Assembly (NCBI GenBank): GCA_022113835.1
Contig: JAILWY010000010.1
Location: forward strand, 1,017,501 to 1,081,500
Direction of reading: 5' to 3'
From: Atopsyche davidsoni
Lineage: Eukaryota > Arthropoda > Insecta > Trichoptera > Hydrobiosidae
Length of the DNA: 64,000 nucleotides
Part shown: positions 12,893-24,389 of the stretch, piece by piece
Layout of the letters: every line of letters begins with the position of its first letter
How positions within the stretch are numbered: position 1 is the first letter of the stretch
Program-made: the position numbers and the translations under genes
The notes under the pieces: generated by a model
The model's database searches: none
Told to the model about the DNA's origin: nothing
Seen by the model: only the letters and a program-made list of their open reading frames with translations

Positions 12893-13545
12893 TCAGAACT
12901 ATCAGATCTTTTCATCACATTTACGTACAATCCTGCTTGGTCGGAAATCAAAGATTTGCTATCGCCTGGTCAGTCATCACATCACAGACATGATCTGACA
13001 GCTAGAGCTTTCAAACACAAACTCATACATCTCACGATAAAAAATGCAATGCTAGATGTATTACCGCACGCTCGTACTGAAAGAAAACATTGTTCCAACT
13101 CAAATCGATAGTGTTGTATCTGCTGAAATACCGAATCAACATGAAGATCAGATACTTTTTGACGTTGTTTGTAAGAACATGATCCACGGCCCATGCGGAG
13201 CATTGGATATGAATGACGGCAAATGCATGAAAATATATCCACCCGATTTGGTAAATGAAACTCAAACTGGTGAGGATGGATATCCGAAATACAGATGACG
13301 AAAGCCAGAAGATGGAGGATTCACCACCACCTAAATTAAGAAAAAAGAAACGTTGATATTGACATTGATAACAGATGGATTGCTCCATACAGTCCAATAC
13401 TGTCAAAAACATATATCAATGAGGAATACTGCAACTCCGTGAAATCCATTAAGTACATATGCAAATATGTTAACAAAGGCAGTTGTGACATGGCAGTGTT
13501 CGAGCTATCAAATCGAAACAAAGAAATCACTCAATTTCAGATGGG
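12893..13545 (+). pseudogene. Helitron Rep/helicase protein relic (Helitron-like N-terminal domain)
   Basis: Three pieces in order match the replication-initiator part of Helitron proteins, which act by rolling-circle strand transfer. 12893-13080 encodes DLFITFTYNPAWSEIKDLL and ends LPHAR. 13080-13298 (ORF from 13056) encodes SAEIPNQHED, KNMIHGPCGALDMNDGKCM and ETQTGEDGYPKYR. 13354-13545 encodes CNSVKSIKYICKYVNKGS and ITQFQMG. Frameshifts separate the pieces. About 30 residues expected before LPHAH are missing, and the second histidine of the HUH motif is Arg, so the relic cannot be active. The later tyrosine and helicase domains are absent. Identification rests on remembered family motifs. 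Confidence 0.85.
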
Positions 13546-13689
13546 TCAGAACGCCGAAAAAGATTTATGTTTACACACCTACCGATAAAACTCACTATAT
13601 TGTTTATCCGCTAGCATTAAGATAAAAAAGTTAATAAATGAACAAAATTTCCTTTTTTTTTTTTCGAACAAATAAAAAATATATTTTAT

Positions 13690-13735
13690 TTCTTTATTTA
13701 GCGTACTAGCACGCGCCGGGTATCCGGTAGTAAGC
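13690..13735 (+). other. Possible Helitron 3' end
   Basis: About 150 bp after the Rep relic, a GC-rich hairpin-like stretch (CCGG GTAT CCGG, about 13718-13729) is followed by TAGT. Helitrons end in a short hairpin and CTRR. The CTAG itself is not intact here, so this is only a positional suggestion. Confidence 0.2.
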
Positions 13736-14029
13736 AATAAAGTTTGTTATTATAAAATTATATTTTGTACACTAAGCGTTTGTAATATATTTTCAGACTA
13801 TGAAAATAAAACATTACCTTTGAAATTTCAAATCATATTCGTGTATTGGTGCATTCAAAAGACGCTTCAAATATCTAATAGACGTAATAAAAAAACTTAC
13901 AAAGTAGAATGCGTATTTAATATTCTCACGTGTGAAATTTACGAGGCAGTTGTTATATACGAAATCGCAATTAAACGGATCTGCTCTCTTGCCGGGTTGT
14001 ATTTGAATAGCCCCTTCCTTGTATATGAC

Positions 14030-14160
14030 CGGACATAGACGAGGGTCCAGTTCGTTTACTTGTCTTTTTACGCCCGGGTCTTTCGGCCGAAGTGTCCTCG
14101 GGGACTTGGCCTTCTCTGTACAGCCGCGACTTGTGGGTGTCGAATTAAAAGGCGATGTCC
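14030..14160. other. GC-rich non-coding island
   Basis: CG-rich stretch including GCCCGGG and TCGGCCGA directly before the tandem array. Nothing coding recognised. Confidence 0.25.
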
Positions 14161-14178
14161 AATTTTAGTGTCGACGTA

Positions 14179-14745
14179 GATGTCACGTTGTCCGCTTTTA
14201 TCTTTTTCAATACGTGATTTCATGACATCTCGCGCAGATTCCTTACAAACGCCCTGGGAGATTGAATTTCATTTCTGACAGAGAGAAAAATGTTGTAGCG
14301 CAAAAAGCCACAGCGTGTAGCTAGCCTGAGGTTCAAATCCGGTTTATATTTTTAAATACAGACGATGTCTTTATAAATTACATATTAACTGCTTTTATCT
14401 TTTGTACAGATTCCGAATGAACGTCCTTAGAGTTTGAATTTAATTTATATAAGAGAGAAAAACTTTGCAGCGTAAAAAAACTACAACTTATACGCCAGCC
14501 TTACTAACTAACTAAAGCTCTTTATTTTTTTAAATAGAAAAAGACGATATCATTATAGATGACACATTATCTGGTTTTTTTTTAAACGTTACTTCATGAC
14601 ATCTCTCACAGATTTCTTACTAACGCCGTTGGAGATTAACTTTTAATTATATTCAGAGAAGGAAATTTCCTAGAGCAAAAAAAAAATGCAACGCAGTCGA
14701 GTTACTAGCACGTTAAGTGATAGCTAATTTTAATTCATGTTTATT
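14179..14745 (+). repeat. Three-unit tandem repeat, period about 183 bp
   Basis: Units begin at about 14179, 14364 and 14546. Shared ordered words are GATGTC/GATATC at each start, GCTTTTATCTTTT (units 1 and 2), CATGACATCTC (units 1 and 3), CAGATTYCTTACWAACGCC (units 1 and 3, shortened in 2), and AGAGAGAAAAA followed by GCGTAAAA/GCGCAAAA. Units are strongly diverged. A B-box-like word GGTTCAAATCC sits in unit 1 at about 14330 only, so tRNA ancestry is not supported. Confidence 0.7.
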
Positions 14746-15439
14746 TTTATTTCAGTCTAAAGGAATAATATTGTTTCAAGTAGTCACAACATAGTTCATG
14801 ATTTCATGAAATCATTTTATGTCATAATTTTATCTTACTTACAAAAAAATTTATTGAATAACGATATATTTCATTTTCAGCTTCACTTGATTGTGAATTT
14901 AAGCAGTATAGGTTTTGAATCCGAAAAAAGAAATATTTTATCAGATTTCACAAAAATTATTGAGTGTCAAAAAAAAAAAACACTATTTTCTATATATATA
15001 TTATTATTGGTATAACTTCATTCTAGAAATTTTTAGATTTACGTGCTAAGCAACCTAAATATAATTTTTTTTATTCAAGAAACAAACAATAATAAAAAAT
15101 ACACATTTTTTTATAATTATTAATTTAACTGAAATAAAAATTTGTTAATGTTTTGTCTGATAACACAATATTTATGAATAAATAAATGCTGAAAATAATT
15201 GCTTTCTATTTTTTTACTACCACCTGCATCCCACAAATGCACTGAAAATGCATTGTTTTACTTTTTATTGTTGTGTTTAATGGTTATGTTAATTCTATGT
15301 TATATTTATTTTTATCTATACTTTTACTACTAAAAATGCAAGCTCTTCTCGGGGGTTTCCATTATATTTAAAGCAGCGTTTATTTTATACATTAACTACC
15401 GCTAGATGTCGATTCAGCCCCAGTGGCAATTAGGTCGTT

Positions 15440-15650
15440 TTCCAACTTTATTTATAATTCCACAATATTGTTGCGGCGGTAGTATAATTAATCGAATTTG
15501 ATATTATTATGGGTATAATGAATAGGCTTGGACGTTGGCTCCGGCTCCAGTGGTTTCGTTTGGGTCTTGTATTTTCACTGGATTCACGCAGCGGGCAGAT
15601 ATCGTTGCACACATTATATTTCAACCTGTCCATGCGGCAGACGCCATAGA
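15440..15650. other. GC-richer non-coding island
   Basis: Higher-complexity sequence with GCGGCGG, GGCTCCGGCTCC and CATGCGGCAGACGCC between AT-rich flanks. The minus ORF across it has no recognisable features. Possible conserved regulatory DNA. Confidence 0.25.
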
Positions 15651-15956
15651 ATATTTATGAAATACGATCCATATTAATAACTGAAATAACCTACAACAAA
15701 GACTTTTAGAGGATATGTGGCAGGTTGCTTTGCAACGTGTGTGGACCAGCAAAAGCCTCACACAGTAGGCGGACACAAATGTAAATATTCTATATCAATA
15801 AATTTTCGCAGTTGTAGAATGAATATAAAATATGATAAATAATTAAATCATATAACTAAAGCGGCCTACACCTATTTACCGTACGGTAATCGGTTGTTAA
15901 TCAAAGTACGTAAGCCGCTTAATACTTTAACAGTCTGTAAATTCAATTTAAAACAT

Positions 15957-15968
15957 CGTGACGTCACG
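15957..15968. promoter_or_regulatory. Perfect CRE-type palindrome
   Basis: CGTGACGTCACG is a 12-bp palindrome containing TGACGTCA, the consensus of CREB/ATF bZIP factors. It is a sequence match only. Other TGACGTCA copies are at 17187 and 58289. Confidence 0.3.
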
Positions 15969-17039
15969 TCGTTGTTTTCAATTTAGTTAAAATAAATAAA
16001 ACGAAACCGCAATGCGATGTAGTTGCACTCGAGTGGAATTGAAATCCTTATCTTTCATTCCGGTTTTCACTCTCTCCACCCCTAGAAACAATGTGAGTTT
16101 TCGAGTTGCAAAACCCGCTTAAATTATATAAAAAAACTTGAAGTGTTTACATTAGACATGGGGTTAAAATATCTCTAACTATAGGGTAAATTATAAAAAA
16201 ATGTTCGAAGTATTTTATAAAAATTTTAGCGTCTAAGTTGTAAACAATATTTGAGGTAAGAAATTAAAACCAAACTCGTATAATTTTAATTTAAAAGTCA
16301 AAATGATGATATGTTGGGCTTTAAAAAATAATCTTTCAAGATTTGCTTCGAATAAAATTACTGTAAAAATTACTTTTAAATGATTTTTTCTTAATTCTTA
16401 ACAGTTTTACAGATATAAATATTTCCAAGAAAGAGTTTGCATCTCCTTGGTAAAACAAAACTTTCTTTTTTACTAACGTGATTTACAAAACGTGATCGTC
16501 AAATGCTTTTGTAACATTTTTATTTATATACCTAACATATTTTTTTAAATTTGTAAATCAAAATAAGCTAAGGAACAATAAAAATAGTTTGGATTTCTTT
16601 ATTGGTATATTGGTTTCAACCATATATATTCATTGTAATTGGGTGATTTTGTTATTTCTAGGCTGTTGAACTGCTTGAAGTTTTCTGTCCTCCAAAATAA
16701 GATCAGATAAAATTCCTGAAGATATTCGCAGCACGTCGATTAAAACGTTGCAGTTAATAATTTTTTAAGTAAAAAACACCTGCGGTTTATTTCGCAGGTT
16801 TTGACAGTAGTCCATTTTACCATCATTTATTTATAGACATGGTTGATTAACGTATCAAAATCGACACAATTATTATATACGATATAGAAATCAACTTTTC
16901 AACCTCAATCCTTAGTTAAAATAGAAAGGTGTATTAATAATGCAGATAGGCACGCAGAAGGAAGCATCCATAAACCTCGACATCCTATGGAACCAACTGT
17001 ATTTTATAAAATTTTATATTTGCGTATTGTCTTTTCCCA

Positions 17040-17280
17040 GCGGATATCCGCGAGCTTTTGAGCAAAGCAAACCGTGTATTTAACAATTTCGAGCCGATAT
17101 AATGCGGTCGACCGGAACTTTTCACCTGATATTACTAATCGTAGTAAAGCATATTATTTTCCATCGGGTCCAGGGGGGTTGCGGGGTGACGTCACTGCGA
17201 TTGTGTCGATTATGGGGCGGGGGAGGGAATATTCATGATATTAAATTCACTGGCCGGGTATATACAATGGAGCGGCAGAC
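17040..17280. promoter_or_regulatory. G-rich island with a CRE-type site
   Basis: Contains TGACGTCA at 17187-17194 flanked by several G-runs. The composition contrast and CRE consensus suggest regulatory DNA. The plus ORF 17102-17290 shows no protein features. Confidence 0.25.
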
Positions 17281-17289
17281 TACATTTTA

Positions 17290-20195
17290 GAATTAAAATG
17301 GATTCTATTGTTTTTGTTTACAGGCATTAAGCCGTTTAGGGGATTTTTAAGGAATTTAATTTTTTGAATAAAATATATTGACGTTTCGTGGCTTCTAATC
17401 AGAAACCAAATTACCATTTGCAAAAAAGCACTTTTTTCATGTTGGGCAAAACGAGCAAAATATAGAAAAAAAAAATTCTTATATTATTCTCTCACGACCA
17501 CACTCAAAATTATCATATTTTCAAAATAAAACTTTTACAATACATTTTTATTTGTTTAAATCTTTTTGAAAGTAATTTTTCATCGCTTTATGTAACATCT
17601 AAATGAACAGCTGTTTTTTCATTTTTATAGTTTCTTGAAAAAAATTTTTTTGGTTTCTTTAACTATGAATTAATTTCAAGATATATATATTTGTATTTTT
17701 GTGGTACGTCTAAGATAATAAATCAGATTATTAAAACATATGTCCAACAAAATAATGATTTTATGTCTCGCACATGTAACATACACATGCATAACGAGTG
17801 TTATAAAAAAATAGATTTTTTTTCATTTACTTTCAGCAAAAAATTTTTTTATTTTTAAATGGAAAAACAAGTAAGAAGATACAATGATATAATGTTTGAT
17901 TTCGTTTTATTATTAATGAATTTCATTCGCTATAAGCTACGCCGCAACGTCATAAATTGGATAAAAACTTTTACGCTCAGTGTATGCGAGATATAATTTA
18001 ATAAACTGTTTTGCAAAGGTGTCAAATAAATAAGTCGTTCCTTACAGTAAGAATTTTTTTTACAAAGCCAATTTAATTTTTAAAGTAAGCTCTTTGCCAT
18101 ATAAAGACTGGCTCTCTCGGCCATGATAATTGGATTTAAAAATCTTCGCGAAGAGGACTTGAAAATGAAGCCTTTGAGTTGGTGCTCCTTCCAAGGAGAT
18201 GGCCAACACTTATAACGTCAGAGATTGTAGTCTCAAAAGGACGAATCTCTTCTGCGAATCTCCGTTGACGTTTTAAAAAAGCCACTTGAAAACTAGTTTA
18301 TTATTTTAAAAAACTTTTGCGAGACTTGAAATGCTTTCTCACTTTATAAAAAACCGTTTAGAGGTTCTGGTTATCTTTTTGCGAGTCGGGTCGCTTACCA
18401 GGACTCCTCTGCAATATTTTATAATATTAACGTCTAATTTTAGGCACTTATTTCTTTATCTAAAAAAAGGGGTTGTGAAAATGAAAATTATTACGTTTGA
18501 ATGTTAATAACGCAAAAATGAGTTTTTACCATAATAGATTTACAGATCATTTATGAAATAAGTTTATTTGTTTTCGGTATTTTTTTTTACTCTTTTAATT
18601 AAATTCAAACACAAACTAAGTTTTTTTGAAAGTTTTATAAAGTTTCAAATCTGCTTTTATATTAATTGACAATTAAATAAATATACTCAAACACTTACAG
18701 ACTAAAAAGTAAAACCCGTAAGTATAAAATAGAAAATATTAAATGTGATATTTTTAAATTTAGTTAAACTTGTATTATATTACTACTTTAGAATTATTAT
18801 TTTTTTACAGCGGTACAATGAAAAATATATAATTAGTCTTGAACGTGTATTTTAATAATTTCAAATATAAGTACCAAATAAAAAATCGCCCAACGGAATT
18901 ATTGGTTGCAGTAAAACTGAAAGTAATTAAAACCAAGTTTTCGTGCTGGAAATATCACTGAAACCAACTGCAAAATGCATGAAGTATATTAAATTTTAAC
19001 ATTTTCAATTCTTCATAGAAGCAGTTTGTTTAAATGCAGTGAGATAAAATTTCAGAGATTTGCACGTTGATGGAAAATTTCACGTGAAAGCGAAAACCTG
19101 CGCTGAAAATTTAACCTTTGGATAGCTGAAATACCTGGAATGAATTTATTTCATAATTTTTTTTTTATTGTGAAAGAGCAAATAATGCTTTCAATTTCAA
19201 ATTTAAATCAAATGAGAAGATCAATATATCATCTACGTCATTTTTAAAAACTCAAATTATGTTTAACAGAAATAAAAAACTCACAATAAATTACATTATT
19301 TGAAAATAGTTTGAAGGTTACGACCACTTTAAGAAGTAAGCGCTTTTAATTTTTAAAGGATTTGTCAGAAAAATAATTTTTTAAACAATTTTATATTATT
19401 GTAGAATAAATTACCCAATTTGTAATGAATCACATATTTTTTATCTTGAAAGTATTGATTTTGCCTGCGGATAATTTATGGGTTGTATTTTTCTCTATAT
19501 TTTAAATATCATTTTTTGAAATTACAAATTATAAAAGAATATTAAAATTTATTGCTTTGTTAGTATGTGATAAATTTAATGTGGATAATTTACTTTTTTT
19601 TTCTGGTATATATGGCTAATATATAATATATTAGTAACTGTATGATGCTTATAAGGTAGCAGAAGGCTGCTTAATGTAAAATGAACAAGGGTTCATTTTA
19701 ACTACTAATAAAATTTAAACCAGGAAAGGATAATTCTAAGATTTAAAAATATTCTTTATCAGAGATTTAGTTGCTTGTTAACGACCGGGGAATCTCAACT
19801 TTAAGGTTTAATAATGCATAGTCATTTTAGAATATTTATTTCATACCGTTTTTGAGCAAAGTTTTACGAAACAAGCCAAAAAGTAAAGTATGTCGTGAAT
19901 ATTCAATCACTTACTTTTAAATTTTTTTTTTTGATAAAATAATCTTTAACAGTATCCTTAAAAAAAAAACAGTGATATAGCTCTGTTTTTTTTCGATGCA
20001 ATTTAAAAAATAATTAATCCAATATGCTTTTATCGAATTGATTCACACGTACAACGGAAAAAATTGATGTACAAAGTTTTCAAGATAAATATTTGTACTC
20101 GAAAGTTTTTATCAACTTTAAATCAAAATGAATACTTGCGAGTTAAAAATATTTTAGTAAGTTCTGTTTCACAGTTGCATCTAATTATTTAAATT
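17290..20195. other. AT-rich spacer, nothing recognised
   Basis: Long A/T-rich tract. A moderately GC-richer part lies at 18090-18410, holding the palindrome CTTCGCGAAG at 18144-18153. No element termini seen. Confidence 0.5.
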
Positions 20196-20202
20196 CTCGC
20201 AA

Positions 20203-20275
20203 AGCCACTGCGGTCAAATTGGATAAAGCGTCAGACCGTGAAAGCCGTGGAGGTGTAGGTTTGAATCCAACTGAT
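20203..20275 (+). repeat. tRNA-like sequence (A and B boxes), Arg-like
   Basis: An A-box-like region (GTCAAATTGGATAAAGCG) and a B box (GGTTTGAATCC) lie at tRNA spacing. The T-arm GTAGG/CCAAC pairs at four of five positions. The D-arm looks like eukaryotic tRNA-Arg. The anticodon and acceptor stems do not pair, so this is a tRNA-derived repeat or pseudo-tRNA, not a working gene. Confidence 0.55.
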
Positions 20276-20289
20276 GCATTATTTTTTAA

Positions 20290-20520
20290 CATTTTTGAGT
20301 TAAATACTTGTGAGTGACTATTCACACTTTTGTTTTTATTTGGGACCGGTTTCGTCAACCTTTCACGATGGCATTATCAAACAGAGTGAGATTTTATATA
20401 ACAATAAGCAATTAGGTAAACAATTCAATTCAAACAATGCAATTAGGTAAACAATCATTCAAGTATTTTACTCAAAAATATTAAAATAGAATTCCACCAA
20501 GTACTCTCAGTCAAAAATAT
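20290..20520 (+). mobile_element. Dispersed repeat family B, copy 2, with flanking duplication
   Basis: Matches the copy at 7205-7352 through the block GACCGGTTTCGTCAACC and the end around GAATTCCACCAAGTAC. Flanks carry TGCATTATTTTTT at 20275 and 20521, a probable 13-bp or longer target-site duplication. An internal piece CAATTAGGTAAACAAT is duplicated in tandem (about 20411 and 20442), which is missing from copy 1. The insertion sits exactly at the end of the tRNA-like sequence, so the two may be one SINE or two elements. I cannot decide from two copies. Confidence 0.6.
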
Positions 20521-21005
20521 TGCATTATTTTTTTAAATTTTTTTTTTTATGCCTTAATTCATGGTTTATTATTACTATTACTTGAACTTAAGTGTGCACA
20601 AGATACTTGACTTGTAAGTATGTCAGGTTGGCACGATGATTTAGCGTTGTGCTGTTGGTCGACCTGCAAGATAAACCGGATGACATGACATTTACTGTCA
20701 AATAGAGGCCTAATGAAGCCGCAGGAGTAGTTAAATTCTACGTTTCCGCTACGCTGGCCGCACACTTCTGTATTTGTTCTGCTTTAATATTTTGTTTCGG
20801 CTCAAATTCGCCCCGAATGGCTTATTCACACGGAATGAAAGGCTTGCCATCTTATTTAGTAGCTTTTTATAGAAAATCAATGCGGCTTCGGAGTCATGCG
20901 ACTGTCTTTTTTAGATTCAAGCAGCTTGACGAAAATCTACGATTAAAAAATATTTCTTTTTCAATTAATATGATTGATTTTTAACATTCAGCCAGTGCTT
21001 ATAAC

Positions 21006-21017
21006 TTTATTATAATT
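21006..21017. repeat. Left target-site duplication of hairpin SINE copy 2
   Basis: TTTATTATAATT, repeated exactly at 21283-21294. The sequence is AT-rich, so weaker by itself than the other duplications. It falls exactly at the termini predicted from the other copies. Confidence 0.65.
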
Positions 21018-21282
21018 TTTTACTAATATGATTTGGCATATTTTTTCACATATTGAATATGATTCAAAGAAACTCTCATCATCATATATATACCATCTAT
21101 ATCTATATATCATCGTGACTTGGAGATGAAGGATTCGAGCCTACATCTCCCAGCTTACATGGCCGGGTTTAAATAATTTTCAATATGTGAAAAAATATGC
21201 CAAATCATATTAGTAAGTAATATAAGCCTGTAAAGGTAATTAAAACGCACTTTATTGGCATTTAATCAACAAAATAAACATA
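21018..21282 (-). mobile_element. Hairpin SINE-like element, copy 2
   Basis: Arms 21021-21057 and 21179-21215 are perfect 37-bp inverse complements. Between them, on the minus strand, is the 3' half of a tRNA-Thr-like module (21117-21165) with anticodon arm CCGGC-CATGTAA-GCTGG and B box GCTCGAATCC. The word GAGAGTTTCTTT follows, as in copy 1. The head lies at 21216-21282. The tRNA 5' half is replaced by AT-rich sequence. The arms share only their outer ~13 bp and scattered positions with copy 1, yet are perfectly matched to each other. Confidence 0.75.
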
Positions 21283-22264
21283 TTTATTATAATTAGATTT
21301 TCTTAGGAACAGTGCTTAAAAGAAAACCCTGCTAGATGTTTCTGATAAGTGAACTTTAAATTAAATTTTTTATTATATTTACAATTACCATTAAATTGAG
21401 AAAAACACCGAAAACTTTTAAAAACAAACTTTAAAGGAACAAACTTAAGAATTAAATAATATTAATATAATTTATTTTTACCTTTAAGAATATCATGTGG
21501 TCTGCACGTCTGTCATTTAAATGTCAAATTTAATAATTATTAAGATGTAATTGTTTCGATTTCATCATTTAGATAAAATCCATGCTTGAATTCATAAAAC
21601 ACAAATGTGGTTTTTGCTCATTTTTATGGGATTTGTTCAAATGTGTTTATTAAACCCATTCCATCAATTCTACTGCAGAGTGCTTTTAATTGTCTCATAC
21701 AACAACACCAGTGTTTACACCTCGAAGTTTTCCATTAACCTGGAACTGAAAACACAGACTAGTGGCAACTGCATCAGAATGCAAATGCAAAAAATACGTG
21801 ACCCATTTAGTGCAATGGGAGTTTTAGGTTTATTTTTAACTTTCAATATAAATAATTGTCAGTAAAATGAAATGAAAGTTTCACATTGATTTGAATATGA
21901 AAATATTGCTTAAATAAGATCACATACAATACACGATGAATAAAATACACGATGTAATTATCATGGGGAAAGTATTTTTGGTTGGCAAATATGGAAAGTC
22001 ATGGTTGTTGATTTGTTATAAAAGTTATGATATTGCTTTTTAAAGCTTACACTCTGACTTATCTCATCACATCTTTAAATTAAAAGTAAAATTGTGAAAT
22101 AAAATAAATTTCAGTTAAAAAAAGCACCTAAAAAATACTTCAAAACAGAACTAAACTTTTATTTTATGTATATTCTGCGGCTGTCGCCATGAAAAGCTTC
22201 CTCATAAAAAAATAAAAAAAATATATATATATATACATTTCATAAACAAATTAAATACCCATAG

Positions 22265-22640
22265 CCACAGCGTGTATCAAAGGTGATGACGCCCCATTAT
22301 CGGGTGATACCGTGAGTTTAGAACACCGTGTATAAACTTCGCAGATACTAGACGGAATAGTTGTATAAATTTGCCTAGGGTCGCTGCTGTAATATCGGTG
22401 TGGAGTTTGTTGTCAAGGTACAGGGGTCGCCACCCCGGGAAGATGGACCCTCGGGGGAGATAAGGGCCTGTTGATAAATAGACGGCCCGCCGCAATAACT
22501 CCGGCCCACTTGTCCTCCCAGGCTCCCCGCCTCATTCTTTCCATTCACTAAGTATGATTAATTCCAGAGAACCGATTAATAAGAAGAACCGAGGGCGCTG
22601 ATTATTTCGCAAGGATCTCCTAGTTAGCGTCATTATGATA
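22265..22640. other. GC-rich non-coding island
   Basis: CG-containing, high-complexity sequence (CACCCCGGGAAGATGG near 22430, GGCCCGCCGC near 22483). The minus ORF 22277-22495 has no domain features. Possible conserved regulatory element. Confidence 0.3.
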
Positions 22641-22811
22641 CTTGGTAATTCGTACGAAAAAATGTGTGTATTTATAATTCTTTAGCACTCGTTTTTGATA
22701 TTTCGCTTGTTTCATTTCATATTTTAATTATACACAAAACATCAATGTGTTTAGTTGAAATATGATCTCACAATTGTATAGCGAATCTGAAATGAAGTTT
22801 TGTATTTTATT

Positions 22812-22932
22812 AAAACTGAAAATATAACTACAGGATTCTATAAATTCAAAAAAATCTCACATATATTAAAATTTAATACAAAACATCAATTTTTTGATTT
22901 CCTTGAATCCTGTAGTTCTACTTTTAGTTTTT
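22812..22932. repeat. Imperfect palindrome, about 44-bp arms
   Basis: Arm 22812-22855 pairs with 22889-22932; the best part is 13 bp exact (AACTACAGGATTC at 22826 against GAATCCTGTAGTT at 22905). The loop also contains sequence complementary to the DNA just left of the arm. It could be a decayed MITE. No target duplication was found. Confidence 0.45.
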
Positions 22933-24130
22933 AGTTGTTTAGCGACTCATTGATATTAAAAATATTAGTGTGTAATATAACTTAACACTATTCGTTGATA
23001 TTACTAAAATGACTCGTATTGTTTTATTTTTAATTTTAATAATAATATCAAAAACATAAATTTATTATAATATCTTTCAAATATTCAGTAACGTGTATTA
23101 AATTAAAGATATCATTGATGCTAATATAAAATTTTTCCTTTTTAATTATTATTAAATGAATACAGTTTGTTTAATTTTTATTTTTAATAAATAATTAGAC
23201 TTCAATAGGTCTCATTAAAATAAATGTGTTTATACTTAGAGTAAAAAACTTGACTCTCTTTGCTCAAATTATAGGGATTCAGTTTTATATATTGTTAATA
23301 TTATTTAAAACACCATCGCAATGCAACTTATTGGAATTATAATCTTATTGGGATCATTTATTTTGTTAAAATAACTCAACTCTTTTGTCTCTAGCTTTAG
23401 GGATCTAATATTTATTAATCTAATTTTAATTAAGGACAAGACATCTATGTGATTCTCATAAATCTGTGTTCACATACCTATCAATTCTTCCCGTTATGTG
23501 ATATAACCTCTGCTAGTTTTATATTTGTTATTGATTAAACACAAGACCGTAATACAAGTCAAATGATTCATGAAAAAGATACTCGACATTTTGTTTTGAA
23601 AAAAAGGGATTTATTTATAGATTTTTTATTGTAAGAAAATAGTTAAAATGTGTGACCAATACTCGTGATAATATTCAATTACTTATATGCGTTTGAGATA
23701 AACGTTAGATTATTTATAGCAATCAGGTACTTACAATGCTAATGTTCCCATAATAGTAAAATAAAAAAACTCTTAGTTTATGACAGTATGGTATTTGGGA
23801 ATTAATGTCTTTATTTTGATATTATTATTTCAACATAAATAAACTGTTTTTCAGTAATAGTTGCGAAAGTACAATATTCAATATCTCAACAGTTTATTTA
23901 ATAATTGATATTGTCTGTAGACAAAGAAAGAGCAGTGAGAAATATATAATTAAACGTCATGGATTTCAAATCATTTTGATTGGGTTATTGAGAATCAACA
24001 TTATTTGTCTTAAAATGTCAAAAGCACTCACTCAAGTAAATTATAAATACCTTGCCTTTGTATTATTTGCACTAGCGTTGAGTACGACGTAATCATATTA
24101 AGTATAAAAAAATAATTAATGATAATGATC

Positions 24131-24292
24131 AATATTTAATTGGCATAATAAGTACGTTGTTTCACTTCGAGCTAAGTACCAGTGATTCGTTGATATAATT
24201 AGTAATGCACCGGCCATGTAAGCTTTGGGGATATGGGTTAAAATCCCACACAAATCACGATGATATTTTTTTGAAAGTTTCTTTAATCAATT
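24131..24292 (+). mobile_element. Hairpin-SINE relative with complete tRNA-like module
   Basis: Order: the 37-bp block shared with 11316-11352, the tRNA-like module at 24184-24256, then GATGAT and a degraded form of the tail word GAGAGTTTCTTTAATCA. The acceptor stem is GATTCGT with ACAAATC (six of seven pairs), the A box is TGATATAATTAGTAATGC, the anticodon loop is CATGTAA, and the B box is degraded to GGTTAAAATCC. The inverted arms are not preserved. Boundaries are approximate. Confidence 0.6.
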
Positions 24293-24389
24293 TTATAAAG
24301 AAAATACGTTAAAAATTTTACGGTTATAGTTTTTGGTGTGCTTTTGTCCTTCGCTGAAAAATTCAATATCGCTTCTGGGGTTTTAATTT

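Noticed and set aside
13032..13412. 126-codon minus-strand ORF
   Set aside because: Antisense shadow of the Helitron Rep relic, which is the meaningful strand.
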